DNA of 5,447 nucleotides from Acidimicrobiia bacterium (GTDB lineage Bacteria; Actinomycetota; Acidimicrobiia; Acidimicrobiales; AC-14), in contig JAFAUA010000427.1 of the NCBI GenBank assembly GCA_019243595.1, forward strand, positions 1-5,447. The letters are read 5' to 3'. Made by a program: the position numbers and the translations under genes. Shown piece by piece: positions 1 through 5,447 of this stretch (the stretch's first letter is position 1; every line of letters starts with the position of its first letter). The notes beneath the pieces are model-generated. The model searched no databases. It was given only the letters and a program-made list of their open reading frames with translations, and had not been told where the DNA came from.

Positions 1-738
1 GCGGAACGGAGCGCAGTGCTGTCGCTGCCCGCGTTGGGCGGTTTTCGGATGCACACCCGCGCCCGCCATGCCTTGCGCTCGCTGATCAGCGGTCTGGCAG
101 ACCCCGACACGATGGACGAGCACCGTGTGGCCCTCCCGCGCCGGCGCGGTCGCTGGCGCCTGCTGGTGGGCATGGTGCTCGCGAACCGCCCGTGGCTCTT
201 GGTGCCCGGCCTGAAGTCGGCGCTGGTGGCGGCGCTGGCGACGGGTGCGGTGGCCACGATCAACAACTCGGTGTGGCTCGTCGCGACCTCGCAGTCGTGG
301 TTGCGCCTGGTGGTGGCCACGACCGCGTCGATCACCATCGCCGTCGTCTGGCTCATCGTTGACGCGAAGCTCTGGGACCACCCCGACGACGACTCCCCAC
401 AGGCGCGAGGACGGTCGCGCCTCTACAACGCCTCAACCGTGGTCACGCTGCTCGTGGGCGTGGTCATCTGTTATCTCGCCCTCTACGTGGTGAACCTGGC
501 GTGGGCGTACTTCGTTCTCGACCCCGGTCTGGTGGGCGGGTATCTGCACACCAAGGTCGGCCACGGCGAGCTGTTCGTCCTGGCCTGGTTCGTCGCGTCT
601 GCCGCAACCGTCGGCGGTGGCCTCGGCTCGGGCCTCGAGAGCGACAAGGCGGTACGCGCCGCCGCGTACTCCAAACGCGAGCAAGACCGGCGTGACCGCC
701 TCGAGGGCGACCGGGACGCCGAGCGGTCTGCGGCGTGA
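1..738 (+). CDS. Conserved actinobacterial multi-pass membrane protein, 3' part (5' end outside window)
   Basis: The frame is open from base 1 to a TGA at 736-738, with no stop before the first internal GTG at 16. The gene therefore most likely begins upstream and only its C-terminal part is present. Numbering from that GTG, residues 1-57 are a basic cytoplasmic-looking stretch with an LSLPALGGFR segment and a PRRRGRWR cluster. Four hydrophobic segments follow, at about 61-87, 97-117, 140-165 and 185-205. A charged tail rich in Arg, Asp and Glu ends the protein. A short acidic loop (DHPDDD, near 121) separates segments 2 and 3. The pattern (LPALG, arginine-rich linker, LVGMVLANRPW, then RLYNASTVVTLLVGV) matches, from memory, a family of uncharacterised actinobacterial membrane proteins with a soluble N-terminal domain. 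Some members have carried doubtful enzyme names, and I assign no function. It is co-directional with the tRNA-Ala that follows after 74 bases. Confidence 0.85.
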   Translation, partial: AERSAVLSLPALGGFRMHTRARHALRSLISGLADPDTMDEHRVALPRRRGRWRLLVGMVLANRPWLLVPGLKSALVAALATGAVATINNSVWLVATSQSWLRLVVATTASITIAVVWLIVDAKLWDHPDDDSPQARGRSRLYNASTVVTLLVGVVICYLALYVVNLAWAYFVLDPGLVGGYLHTKVGHGELFVLAWFVASAATVGGGLGSGLESDKAVRAAAYSKREQDRRDRLEGDRDAERSAA

Positions 739-812
739 ACGCATGGCGCCTGACCCGGATTTTGACCACGGCCAAGCGCCTAGAGGTGCTCCACTATCCT
801 GACCTGCACCGC

Positions 813-889
813 GGGGGTGTAGCTCAGCCCGGTAGAGCGCTACGTTCGCAACGTAGAAGTCGTGGGTTCAAGTCCCATCACCTCCACCA
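813..889 (+). tRNA. tRNA-Ala (anticodon CGC), CCA encoded
   Basis: A full cloverleaf can be drawn. The acceptor stem is 813-819 with 879-885, and the D stem is 822-825 with 835-838 around a loop containing GG. The anticodon stem is 840-844 (CTACG) with 852-856 (CGTAG). The seven-base loop TTCGCAA gives anticodon CGC at 847-849, which reads GCG. The variable loop is 857-861, and the T arm is 862-866 with 874-878 around loop TTCAAGT. The discriminator is A886 and CCA is encoded at 887-889. The third acceptor pair is G815 with T883, the G3:U70 wobble that marks alanine tRNAs, so anticodon and identity element agree. A weak -10-like TATCCT lies at 795-800, with no convincing -35 box at normal spacing. 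An insertion sequence starts about one base after the CCA, so any native terminator has been displaced or replaced. Confidence 0.95.
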
Positions 890-895
890 TTGTGA

Positions 896-939
896 TGTCG
901 CGAGACATCGCGGACAGCTGTCGCGAGACATCGCGGACA
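896..939. repeat. Left-end duplicated 21-bp transposase-site repeat
   Basis: The 21-base word TGTCGCGAGACATCGCGGACA occurs twice without mismatch, at 896-916 and 919-939. The period is 23 bases, close to two helical turns. Each copy contains TGTC-GCGA-GACA, a short inverted repeat around GCGA, and the first extends to a six-pair stem (894-899 with 904-909). The junction of the copies forms the perfect palindrome GACAGCTGTC at 913-922. The second copy belongs to the 29-base terminal inverted repeat. At the right end only the inner copy is well preserved (2130-2150, one mismatch). The position and symmetry suggest transposase binding sites; this is inference. Confidence 0.85.
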
Positions 940-941
940 AC

Positions 942-2120
942 TTAGGTTTTGTCCTGCGGTTGGTAGTCCTTGGTGGGATCGAGGGTGAGCTGGCGGATCA
1001 GCTCGCCCTCCTCGGTGATGATCCGCACGTCGAGGTCCGCGACCAGCACCAGGACCCGTAGGCGCTTGTAGCGCCGACCGAGGCCGATGTGGTGCAGTCG
1101 GCTGCGGTAGCGAAGCGTCACCACGCCGCTGTCGTCCACTCGGTCGCGCCGCACTCGGTAGTGGCCCTCGGGGGCGATGACCGCGCTCGAGGGGGTGGCC
1201 TTGGTCCTCGCCGCGAACGCCTCCGCCGGCGTGTGCCGGCCCAGCGCCCGGTGCGGACGCACGTTGTTGTAGTAGTCGGCGAAGCGATCCAGCTGGGCTT
1301 GGAGCTGGGCCAGATTGCGGGGCCGAGGCTGCTTGGCCAGGTGCTTCTTGAGGGTCTGGTGGAAGCGTTCGACCTTGCCGCAGGTCTGGGGGTGATAGGG
1401 CCTCGAGTGCCTGTAGGCCACCCCCAGGGCGGCCAGCTCGTTCTCCATCACACAGCGCCCGTTGCGGAACTCGGCGGTGAAGATGGCGCCGTTGTCGGTG
1501 AGCATCGAGGCCGGAAAGCCCCAGGTGCCAGCGGCCTGGTGGAAGCTTTGGACCACGTCGATGGCCCTGGTGGGGGCAAAGGCCCGGGCCGCGACCAAGA
1601 GTCGGGAGTGGTCGTCGACGATGTTGAGGATCTCAACGTCCCGGCCGCCGGCGAGGACCCAGTGAGTGGTGTCGGCCTGCCAGCACTCGTTGGGCAGATC
1701 AGCCTGGAACCGCCGCCACGAGCTCTGGGGCCGCTTGTGGGGCTGGGGGGTGACAAAGCCCCGCCTCGACAGCACCCGCCAAATGGTCGCGACCGAGGGC
1801 ACTACGGCCTGGTTGCGGCGGTGGCGACGCACCAGGTGGTGGCGGATCGTGTGGGCGCCGGCGTCGAAGCCTTCCTCGGTGAGGGACTTGCGCAGGGCGA
1901 CGATCTCCTCCTCGATCACCGGTCCGAGGGCGGTCGGCGAGGATCGAGGCCTGCGCGACTTCGCCACGAGGCCCGCGTCGCCGAGCTCTCGGTAGCGAGC
2001 TAGGAGCTCATAGAGCCACGTCTTGGAGACGTCGTGGGCAGCGGCGACCTCTCGCACGCTGCGCTTCTCCACGAGTACGGCGTTGATGACATAGCCAGCG
2101 AGATCCATGCGCACACCCAC
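942..2120 (-). CDS. IS481-family DDE transposase
   Basis: This transposase cuts and rejoins the element's ends. Residues about 15-55 form a helix-turn-helix typical of the family (SVREVAAAHDVSKTWLYELL), followed by a linker with a second DNA-binding-like section (about 66-125). An rve/RNase H-like integrase core spans roughly 140-305. The catalytic triad is visible: D150 in WQADTTHW, D209 in LTDNGAIF and E251 in GKVERFHQ. The family motifs SRPYHPQTCGKVERFHQTLK and YYNNVRPHRAL are intact. A C-terminal section (about 315-392, with RYRSRLHHIGLGRR and LDPTKDYQP) is also usual for this subgroup. The 392-residue reading frame has no frameshift or internal stop, so the protein looks functional. The longest frame begins at GTG 2120; the ATG at 2108 (MDLAGYV...) is an equally good start. 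Neither has a clear Shine-Dalgarno. The TAA stop (942-944) lies just inside the left-end repeats. Confidence 0.93.
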   Translation of the reverse strand: MGVRMDLAGYVINAVLVEKRSVREVAAAHDVSKTWLYELLARYRELGDAGLVAKSRRPRSSPTALGPVIEEEIVALRKSLTEEGFDAGAHTIRHHLVRRHRRNQAVVPSVATIWRVLSRRGFVTPQPHKRPQSSWRRFQADLPNECWQADTTHWVLAGGRDVEILNIVDDHSRLLVAARAFAPTRAIDVVQSFHQAAGTWGFPASMLTDNGAIFTAEFRNGRCVMENELAALGVAYRHSRPYHPQTCGKVERFHQTLKKHLAKQPRPRNLAQLQAQLDRFADYYNNVRPHRALGRHTPAEAFAARTKATPSSAVIAPEGHYRVRRDRVDDSGVVTLRYRSRLHHIGLGRRYKRLRVLVLVADLDVRIITEEGELIRQLTLDPTKDYQPQDKT

Positions 2121-2129
2121 TCATGTTGG

Positions 2130-2158
2130 TGTCCGCTATGTCTCGCGACAGGTGTCCG
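2130..2158. repeat. Right inverted repeat of the insertion sequence
   Basis: Read on the minus strand, this segment matches 911-939 at 27 of 29 positions, with the same GCGA-centred symmetrical core. The equivalent of the outer left copy (896-916) would fall at about 2153-2173, but that stretch is strongly diverged apart from CCGGACA. Confidence 0.85.
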
Positions 2159-2200
2159 GGATCTCCTGAACTCAGACACTTCCCCCCGAGCCAATCCCGC

Positions 2201-3493
2201 TCAGACCCGGACGGGTCGGCGTGGCGTAAAGACGAACGAGGCGCCCGTGCTGAACTTGGCGAGGCCGATCTCGGGAGCCTCGGGCGCCGCCTCCGCAGCC
2301 GGATCGATCACTGCTTCGTAGGCCAGCTTCTCGTCGCCGTGCACGGCCACCGGGTGACACGACGCCTGAGGGTTGACGGCCTGGACAATGGCGTCGAGGG
2401 CACGGTTACCATCGCCGCCGAGTTGGGCGAACCACGTGTACCCGTCGCCCTCGTTCAGGGCGGGACAGTCGCGGATCGCGAACCGAACATGCTCGTCGTC
2501 GAGCACGTCGACTGAGACGTCGACGTAGGTCCGGGGCCAGAACATGGGGTGCACGTGCAACACCTTGGCGATCGCCGCTGCGTCGTCGCCCTCGATGCCC
2601 ATCGCAGGCCGCAGGCGCTGGGCCGTGAGACCGGCGAGACCGATGAACACGCCGGGCGCCACCTCTCGGACCCGCTCCTCACCGAAGGCCTGCGAGACCG
2701 CCAGCAGGTAGGACCGGAACAGCACGTGGCTCTGAACGGCCACCTCCTGCAGGGCGATGACGAGCGTGGGGTGCGAGAGGTCCTCGAGTTCGAAGTCGGG
2801 GTCGAAAGGGCCGCTGTAGTCGGCCCAGCCGCCGGGTTCGGCGTCGCCGGCGGGACGCTCGACGTCGATCGAGGCGATGCTCGATGCCGCGACGATCGCG
2901 GCGTTCGGGTGGCTCTCAACCGGGTCGGCATCCGGAACGATCGTCACCGTCCAGTGACAGTGAGGGTGGCGGTCGGCCGGCACACGCGGCGGCCGGTGGA
3001 TGGGGCGGATCTTGGCCTTGGGATGGCTCATCACCGCGGTCGCGTCGAACGTCGGGTCCTCGATGTCGTGACACATACCCTGCACGAACTCCTCGCCCAT
3101 GGGTTCGACGTCCATGAGCGCACCGCAGTGGGCGAGCCAGAACTCACCGTGGTTGTCGTCGTGCACCCGACAGCGGAAGTCCATGAAGTGGTGGGGCGCG
3201 CCGATGTCGAGCTGGATGTTCTTGAGGATCGTGGTCACGGTGCCGGGTTCGAAGTTGAGGGCGCGCTGCGTGCGCGCCGAGTACACGGGGCTGGCCGCCA
3301 TCCACTCGACGATGGCGATGTCCTGCATCTGCTCCCGGGTCGCGAACGCCATCACCTGCGGCATGCCGATGCGGTCCTGGAGATGACCGTGCAGGAGCCA
3401 TTCGCGGCCCAACACGGCGAGCGTCTGCCGGGACAGCTTCGTCAGGTGGAAGTCAGGATCGAACGGCCCCGAGTAGTCAGCGAGCGGCACCAC
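2201..3493 (-). CDS. Uncharacterised protein with two diverged copies of one domain
   Basis: I do not recognise a named family. The 430-residue protein is an internal duplication. Residues 5-15 (ADYSGPFDPDF) recur exactly at 224-234, and each copy continues with a helical-looking section and then a beta-rich section ending in a short Cys motif (HCGAL at 122-126, DCPAL at 342-346). A later Cys-His pair is also kept in both (C141-H142 and C379-H380). Copy 1 carries extra Cys and His (C108, H111, H116, H157, H166, H176, H178, C179, H180) that copy 2 mostly lacks. Copy 1 could bind metal or haem-like ligands while copy 2 is structural; that is speculation. An Ala/Pro/Glu-rich tail (about 396-409) and a basic C-terminus (RRPVRV) end it. 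No signal peptide or membrane span is seen, so it is probably cytoplasmic. It starts at GTG 3493, the first possible start after the upstream gene's TGA, without a clear Shine-Dalgarno. Confidence 0.82.
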   Translation of the reverse strand: MVPLADYSGPFDPDFHLTKLSRQTLAVLGREWLLHGHLQDRIGMPQVMAFATREQMQDIAIVEWMAASPVYSARTQRALNFEPGTVTTILKNIQLDIGAPHHFMDFRCRVHDDNHGEFWLAHCGALMDVEPMGEEFVQGMCHDIEDPTFDATAVMSHPKAKIRPIHRPPRVPADRHPHCHWTVTIVPDADPVESHPNAAIVAASSIASIDVERPAGDAEPGGWADYSGPFDPDFELEDLSHPTLVIALQEVAVQSHVLFRSYLLAVSQAFGEERVREVAPGVFIGLAGLTAQRLRPAMGIEGDDAAAIAKVLHVHPMFWPRTYVDVSVDVLDDEHVRFAIRDCPALNEGDGYTWFAQLGGDGNRALDAIVQAVNPQASCHPVAVHGDEKLAYEAVIDPAAEAAPEAPEIGLAKFSTGASFVFTPRRPVRV

Positions 3494-3511
3494 GCCATCA
3501 TGGCGCGTACG

Positions 3512-4978
3512 TCAGTTCTTGAGTCGAGTTCTCCAGAGCTCGGTGCCGTTGACCCCGTCGTTGGCAGCAAAGTACAGGTAGCCGTTGAACACGTGGAAAC
3601 CCGACGGGTTCGAGTCGCCCGGCCCGGGGTTGATGTCGGCGTACTCGACGGTGCCTGCCTCGGTCCCGTCGCTCGTCCACAGCTCCCTCCCGTGGACACC
3701 GTCGGTCGCCCCAAAGAACAACCTTCCGTTGACGTTCGCCAGCGGGAATGGGTAGTAGCCGCTCGAGTTGCCCGGGTAGATGTCCTTGACGAGGTGGGTA
3801 CCGGCCTCTGTCCCGTCACTCGTCCACAACTCGTAGCCGTGCACACCGTCGTCGGCGACGAAGAACAGCCGGCCGCCGACGTTCGTGAGCAAGTCCGGGA
3901 ACGAGTTCGCCGAGCCGGGATTGATGTCCTTGACCATCACGGTGCCCGCTTCGGTTCCGTCGCTCTTCCAAAGCTCCTCCCCGTGCACGCCATCGTCGGC
4001 GACGAACATCGCAATCCCATTTACGTCGGTGATGCGGCCGGGCCATGAGCCCGCGAGGGTCGTGTTCGTCGTTCGCATCGTGGGGTTGATGTCCTTGACC
4101 ATCACGGTGCCGGCGGACGTGCCGTCGCTCTTCCAGAGCTCCCCGCCGTGGATGCCGTCATCCGCCTGGAAGAACAGCGTGCCGTTCACGTTGGTCAACC
4201 CGCTCGGGTTCGAGCCTCCCGAGAGGCTCACCGTGCCGTCGGGGATGAGGTTGATGTCTTTGACCATCACGGTGCCGGCGGCGGTCCCGTCGCTCTTCCA
4301 GAGCTCGCGTCCGTGCATGCCGTCGTTGGCGCTGAAGAACAACGTGCCGTTGACGTTGGTGAGATACGGGTCGTAGCTGTCGTCCACTGCCGAGCCGACT
4401 TGGCCGGGGTTGATGTCCTTGACCATCACGGTGCCGGCGGTGGTTCCGTCGGTCTTCCATAGCTCGTGCCCGTACCCGTTGCTCTTCCCGTAGAAGAACA
4501 TGGTGTTGCCCGCCGCCGTCGGTTCGACTGGATCCGAGACACCGTAAATGCTCCACACGGGCGCTTCGGTGGTCCCGTCGCTCATCCAGAGCTCATTCGG
4601 GCTGGGCCAGCCGTCGTAGCCAGGAAAGAACACGTGGTTGCCGAGCGGCACGAAAGGCCCCGCCGTGAAGCTGCAGGTCGTCGGGTGGGTCGTGTAGCAG
4701 CTGTCGAGGTTCTCGTCTTTCACGAGTGCTGTGCCGCTCTGGGTGCCGTCGCTCTTCCACAGCTCAGAGCCATGGGTCCCATCGTCGGCGGCGAAGAGCA
4801 TCGACCCATTGAGGTCCGTCATCGACTGGGGCGACGAGCTTCCCGCACCCGGGTTGATGTCCTTGAACAGCTCGACCTTCGGCGTGGCGTTCGCCTTGGT
4901 GGCGCTTCCGCCCGTGACGGCAACAAGGGCGACTGCCGCCACCACGCCGACAACCGCACGGACCCGCCGAGACCTCAT
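3512..4978 (-). CDS. Secreted ELWxxDGT repeat protein
   Basis: The 488-residue protein starts at ATG 4978. Its Sec-type signal peptide has a basic n-region (RSRRVR), a hydrophobic core at about 9-21 and a likely signal-peptidase site after A31 (ANA|TP). The mature part is almost wholly repeats of about 48-55 residues with the plan VKDINPG, variable loop, LTNVNGTLFF, ADDGVHG, ELWKSDGT, AGT. ELW occurs nine times; the last copy stops at ELWRTRLKN. This is the ELWxxDGT repeat known from secreted and surface proteins of several phyla, likely beta-propeller-like, with no settled function. Unit 2 is divergent and holds two cysteines (CYTTHPTTC) that could form a disulfide outside the cell. No anchor, sortase signal or membrane span follows the repeats, so release or loose wall association is likely. 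A GGAGG lies 16 bases before the start, longer than usual. It precedes the duplicated-domain gene by 18 bases and diverges from tRNA-Glu. Confidence 0.92.
   Translation of the reverse strand: MRSRRVRAVVGVVAAVALVAVTGGSATKANATPKVELFKDINPGAGSSSPQSMTDLNGSMLFAADDGTHGSELWKSDGTQSGTALVKDENLDSCYTTHPTTCSFTAGPFVPLGNHVFFPGYDGWPSPNELWMSDGTTEAPVWSIYGVSDPVEPTAAGNTMFFYGKSNGYGHELWKTDGTTAGTVMVKDINPGQVGSAVDDSYDPYLTNVNGTLFFSANDGMHGRELWKSDGTAAGTVMVKDINLIPDGTVSLSGGSNPSGLTNVNGTLFFQADDGIHGGELWKSDGTSAGTVMVKDINPTMRTTNTTLAGSWPGRITDVNGIAMFVADDGVHGEELWKSDGTEAGTVMVKDINPGSANSFPDLLTNVGGRLFFVADDGVHGYELWTSDGTEAGTHLVKDIYPGNSSGYYPFPLANVNGRLFFGATDGVHGRELWTSDGTEAGTVEYADINPGPGDSNPSGFHVFNGYLYFAANDGVNGTELWRTRLKN
3630..4435. repeat. 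In-gene tandem DNA repeats encoding the ELWxxDGT units
   Basis: The plus strand shows a recurring word beginning TTGATGTCCTTGACCATCAC at 3921, 4086, 4251 (one T for C) and 4410, giving periods of 165, 165 and 159 bases. More diverged copies begin at 3630 and 3777, with periods of 147 and 144. Each is the reverse complement of codons for the VMVKDIN segment, followed by the conserved ELWKSDGT codons. The near-identity of the central copies points to relatively recent duplication or gene conversion inside the gene. It also makes copy number prone to change or mis-assembly. Confidence 0.85.
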
Positions 4979-5065
4979 GTTCCCAACGCCCCCACCTCCG
5001 CGGGGAAGATTTCGACGCTTAAGTCCGATTTCCTGCGAGGTCGCCTACCATCGGGTCCTCCGCTG

Positions 5066-5138
5066 GGCCCCATCGTCTAGTGGCCTAGGACACCACCCTC
5101 TCAAGGTGGAGACACGGGTTCGAATCCCGTTGGGGCTG
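5066..5138 (+). tRNA. tRNA-Glu (anticodon CTC), CCA not encoded
   Basis: The cloverleaf runs as follows. The acceptor stem is 5066-5072 with 5131-5137, and its first pair is a G:T wobble. The D stem is 5075-5078 with 5088-5091. The anticodon stem CCACC (5093-5097) pairs with GGTGG (5105-5109). The loop CTCTCAA places anticodon CTC at 5100-5102, which reads GAG. A four-base variable loop is followed by T arm 5114-5118 with 5126-5130 around TTCGAAT. The discriminator is G5138, as in other bacterial glutamate tRNAs. The next bases are CTCC, so CCA must be added enzymatically, unlike the tRNA-Ala in this window. The 87 bases upstream (4979-5065) are shared with the divergent ELWxxDGT gene and must hold both promoters. 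A -10-like TACCAT lies at 5046-5051, but I see no clear -35. Confidence 0.95.
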
Positions 5139-5153
5139 CTCCTTAGCTCCGCC

Positions 5154-5200
5154 AACTCGCCATGGTTTGTGTCGTCAGACGACACAAACCATGGCGAGTT
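5154..5200. repeat. Perfect 23-bp-arm inverted repeat, possible bidirectional terminator
   Basis: Bases 5154-5176 are the exact reverse complement of 5178-5200, separated by one A at 5177. In RNA the innermost pairs would open to give a small loop, leaving a stem of about 20 pairs. It lies 15 bases after tRNA-Glu and 9 bases before the stop codon of the convergent permease gene, the right place for a terminator serving both. There is no T run on either side, and the arms (AACTCGCCATGGTTTGTGTC...) are less GC-rich than usual for a terminator here. It could instead be a dispersed palindromic element or a protein-binding site. Confidence 0.7.
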
Positions 5201-5209
5201 CGGTGAAAG

Positions 5210-5447
5210 TCAGGCGGCCTGGCGGTAGCGGCGGACCGACAGCGCCGCGAAGACGACGGTGATGCCGATCGTCCAGGCCAGGGCGGCCAGGACCTTGTCG
5301 AGCGTTGGGCCACCGAGCACCAGGGCCCGCACCGCGTTCACCGTCGCCGTCACCGGCTGGTGGTTGGCGTAGAGACGCAGCGGGCCGGGCATCGTCGCCG
5401 TCGACACGAAGGCGCTCGAGGCGAAGACGAACACAGCCATGAGCGGA
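5210..5447 (-). CDS. ABC-2 type transporter permease, DrrB-like, C-terminal part
   Basis: The frame is read leftward from beyond the right edge (open through 5447) to TGA at 5212-5210, so the start is missing. The visible residues from PLMAV onward match the end of DrrB-type permeases of the daunorubicin-resistance ABC exporter family. They comprise a hydrophobic stretch with FASSAFVSTATMPG, an amphipathic segment YANHQPVTATVNAVRALVLGG, a last membrane span (about LAALAWTIGITVVFAAL) and a basic cytoplasmic end (SVRRYRQAA). Full members are about 250 residues with six spans, so roughly the last third is present. Such permeases pair with a DrrA-like ATPase, usually encoded just upstream, which here would lie outside the window. 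The substrate cannot be predicted. The gene converges on tRNA-Glu, with the palindrome between them. Confidence 0.88.
   Translation of the reverse strand, partial: PLMAVFVFASSAFVSTATMPGPLRLYANHQPVTATVNAVRALVLGGPTLDKVLAALAWTIGITVVFAALSVRRYRQAA

Larger units (their letters stand above)
891..2178. mobile_element. IS481-family insertion sequence, about 1.29 kb
   Basis: The element holds one DDE transposase gene between inverted ends. The clear inverted repeat is 29 bases: 911-939 matches the reverse complement of 2130-2158 at 27 of 29 positions. Extending outward by equal lengths, both ends reach TGT at the same offset: TGTGATG from 891, and TGTCTGAG read on the minus strand from 2178. IS481-type elements usually begin with TG, so I place the tips there, although identity between the two ends is low outside the 29-base core. 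No target duplication is visible: the left flank ends in CACCAT and the right flank begins CTTCCC. The left tip lies one base after the tRNA-Ala CCA, and the right tip lies 22 bases before the stop codon of the minus-strand gene ending at 2201. The exact boundaries are inferred. Confidence 0.8.

Noticed and set aside
762..800. TTGACC at 762-767 with TATCCT at 795-800 as a tRNA-Ala promoter
   Set aside because: The spacing is 27 bases, far from the usual 16-19. The TATCCT alone is suitably placed, but not enough for a promoter call.
862..889. The 3' end of tRNA-Ala as a phage or island attachment site
   Set aside because: No second copy of the tRNA 3' end is visible downstream in the window, and there is no tyrosine recombinase gene.
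1089..2003. A 304-codon open frame on the plus strand inside the insertion sequence
   Set aside because: It is the antisense shadow of the transposase, whose catalytic motifs are clear; the translation is low-complexity Gly/Val/Arg.
2179..2200. Terminator for the duplicated-domain gene between its stop and the insertion sequence
   Set aside because: The 22 bases contain no convincing inverted repeat; termination may occur in the insertion-sequence end, but this cannot be shown.
2549..4048. A 499-codon open frame on the plus strand
   Set aside because: It lies antisense across two well-supported minus-strand genes, is rich in Arg, Val and His as expected of a GC-rich shadow frame, and shows no recognisable domain.
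3921..4440. Regularly spaced direct repeats resembling a CRISPR array
   Set aside because: The repeats are coding units of the ELWxxDGT protein, with spacing of 159-165 bases and conserved intervening sequence; there are no unique spacers and no cas genes.

Overview
The window is GC-rich, with strong G/C preference at third codon positions and GTG as well as ATG starts. Its genes resemble actinobacterial families: a multi-pass membrane protein of a type I associate with Actinomycetota, a DrrB-like ABC-2 permease end, and an IS481-type transposase. I infer a high-GC actinomycete, possibly an Acidimicrobiia-like lineage. The genus cannot be fixed from sequence alone.

Layout, left to right. (1) 1-738 (+): the 3' part of a membrane-protein gene whose start lies outside the window. 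(2) 813-889 (+): tRNA-Ala(CGC) with an encoded CCA end. (3) 891-2178: an IS481-family insertion sequence starting one base after the tRNA CCA. It has an apparently intact DDE transposase on the minus strand and a 29-bp inverted repeat, and its left end carries a duplicated 21-bp site. (4) 2201-3493 (-): a 430-residue protein of unknown function built from two diverged copies of one domain. (5) 3512-4978 (-): a secreted protein made of nine ELWxxDGT-type repeats. Genes 4 and 5 are co-directional, 18 bases apart and in the same reading frame, so they probably form a two-gene unit transcribed leftward. (6) 5066-5138 (+): tRNA-Glu(CTC), divergent from gene 5. (7) 5154-5200: a perfect inverted repeat with 23-base arms. 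(8) 5210-5447 (-): the C-terminal end of an ABC-2 permease gene running off the right edge.

The two flanking genes and the tRNAs look like ordinary chromosome. The stretch between the two tRNAs (insertion sequence, duplicated-domain protein, secreted repeat protein) looks accessory. No known defence system, CRISPR array or biosynthetic cluster is visible. The least explained items are the duplicated-domain protein with its in-frame junction to the secreted repeat protein, and the long perfect palindrome near the right end.
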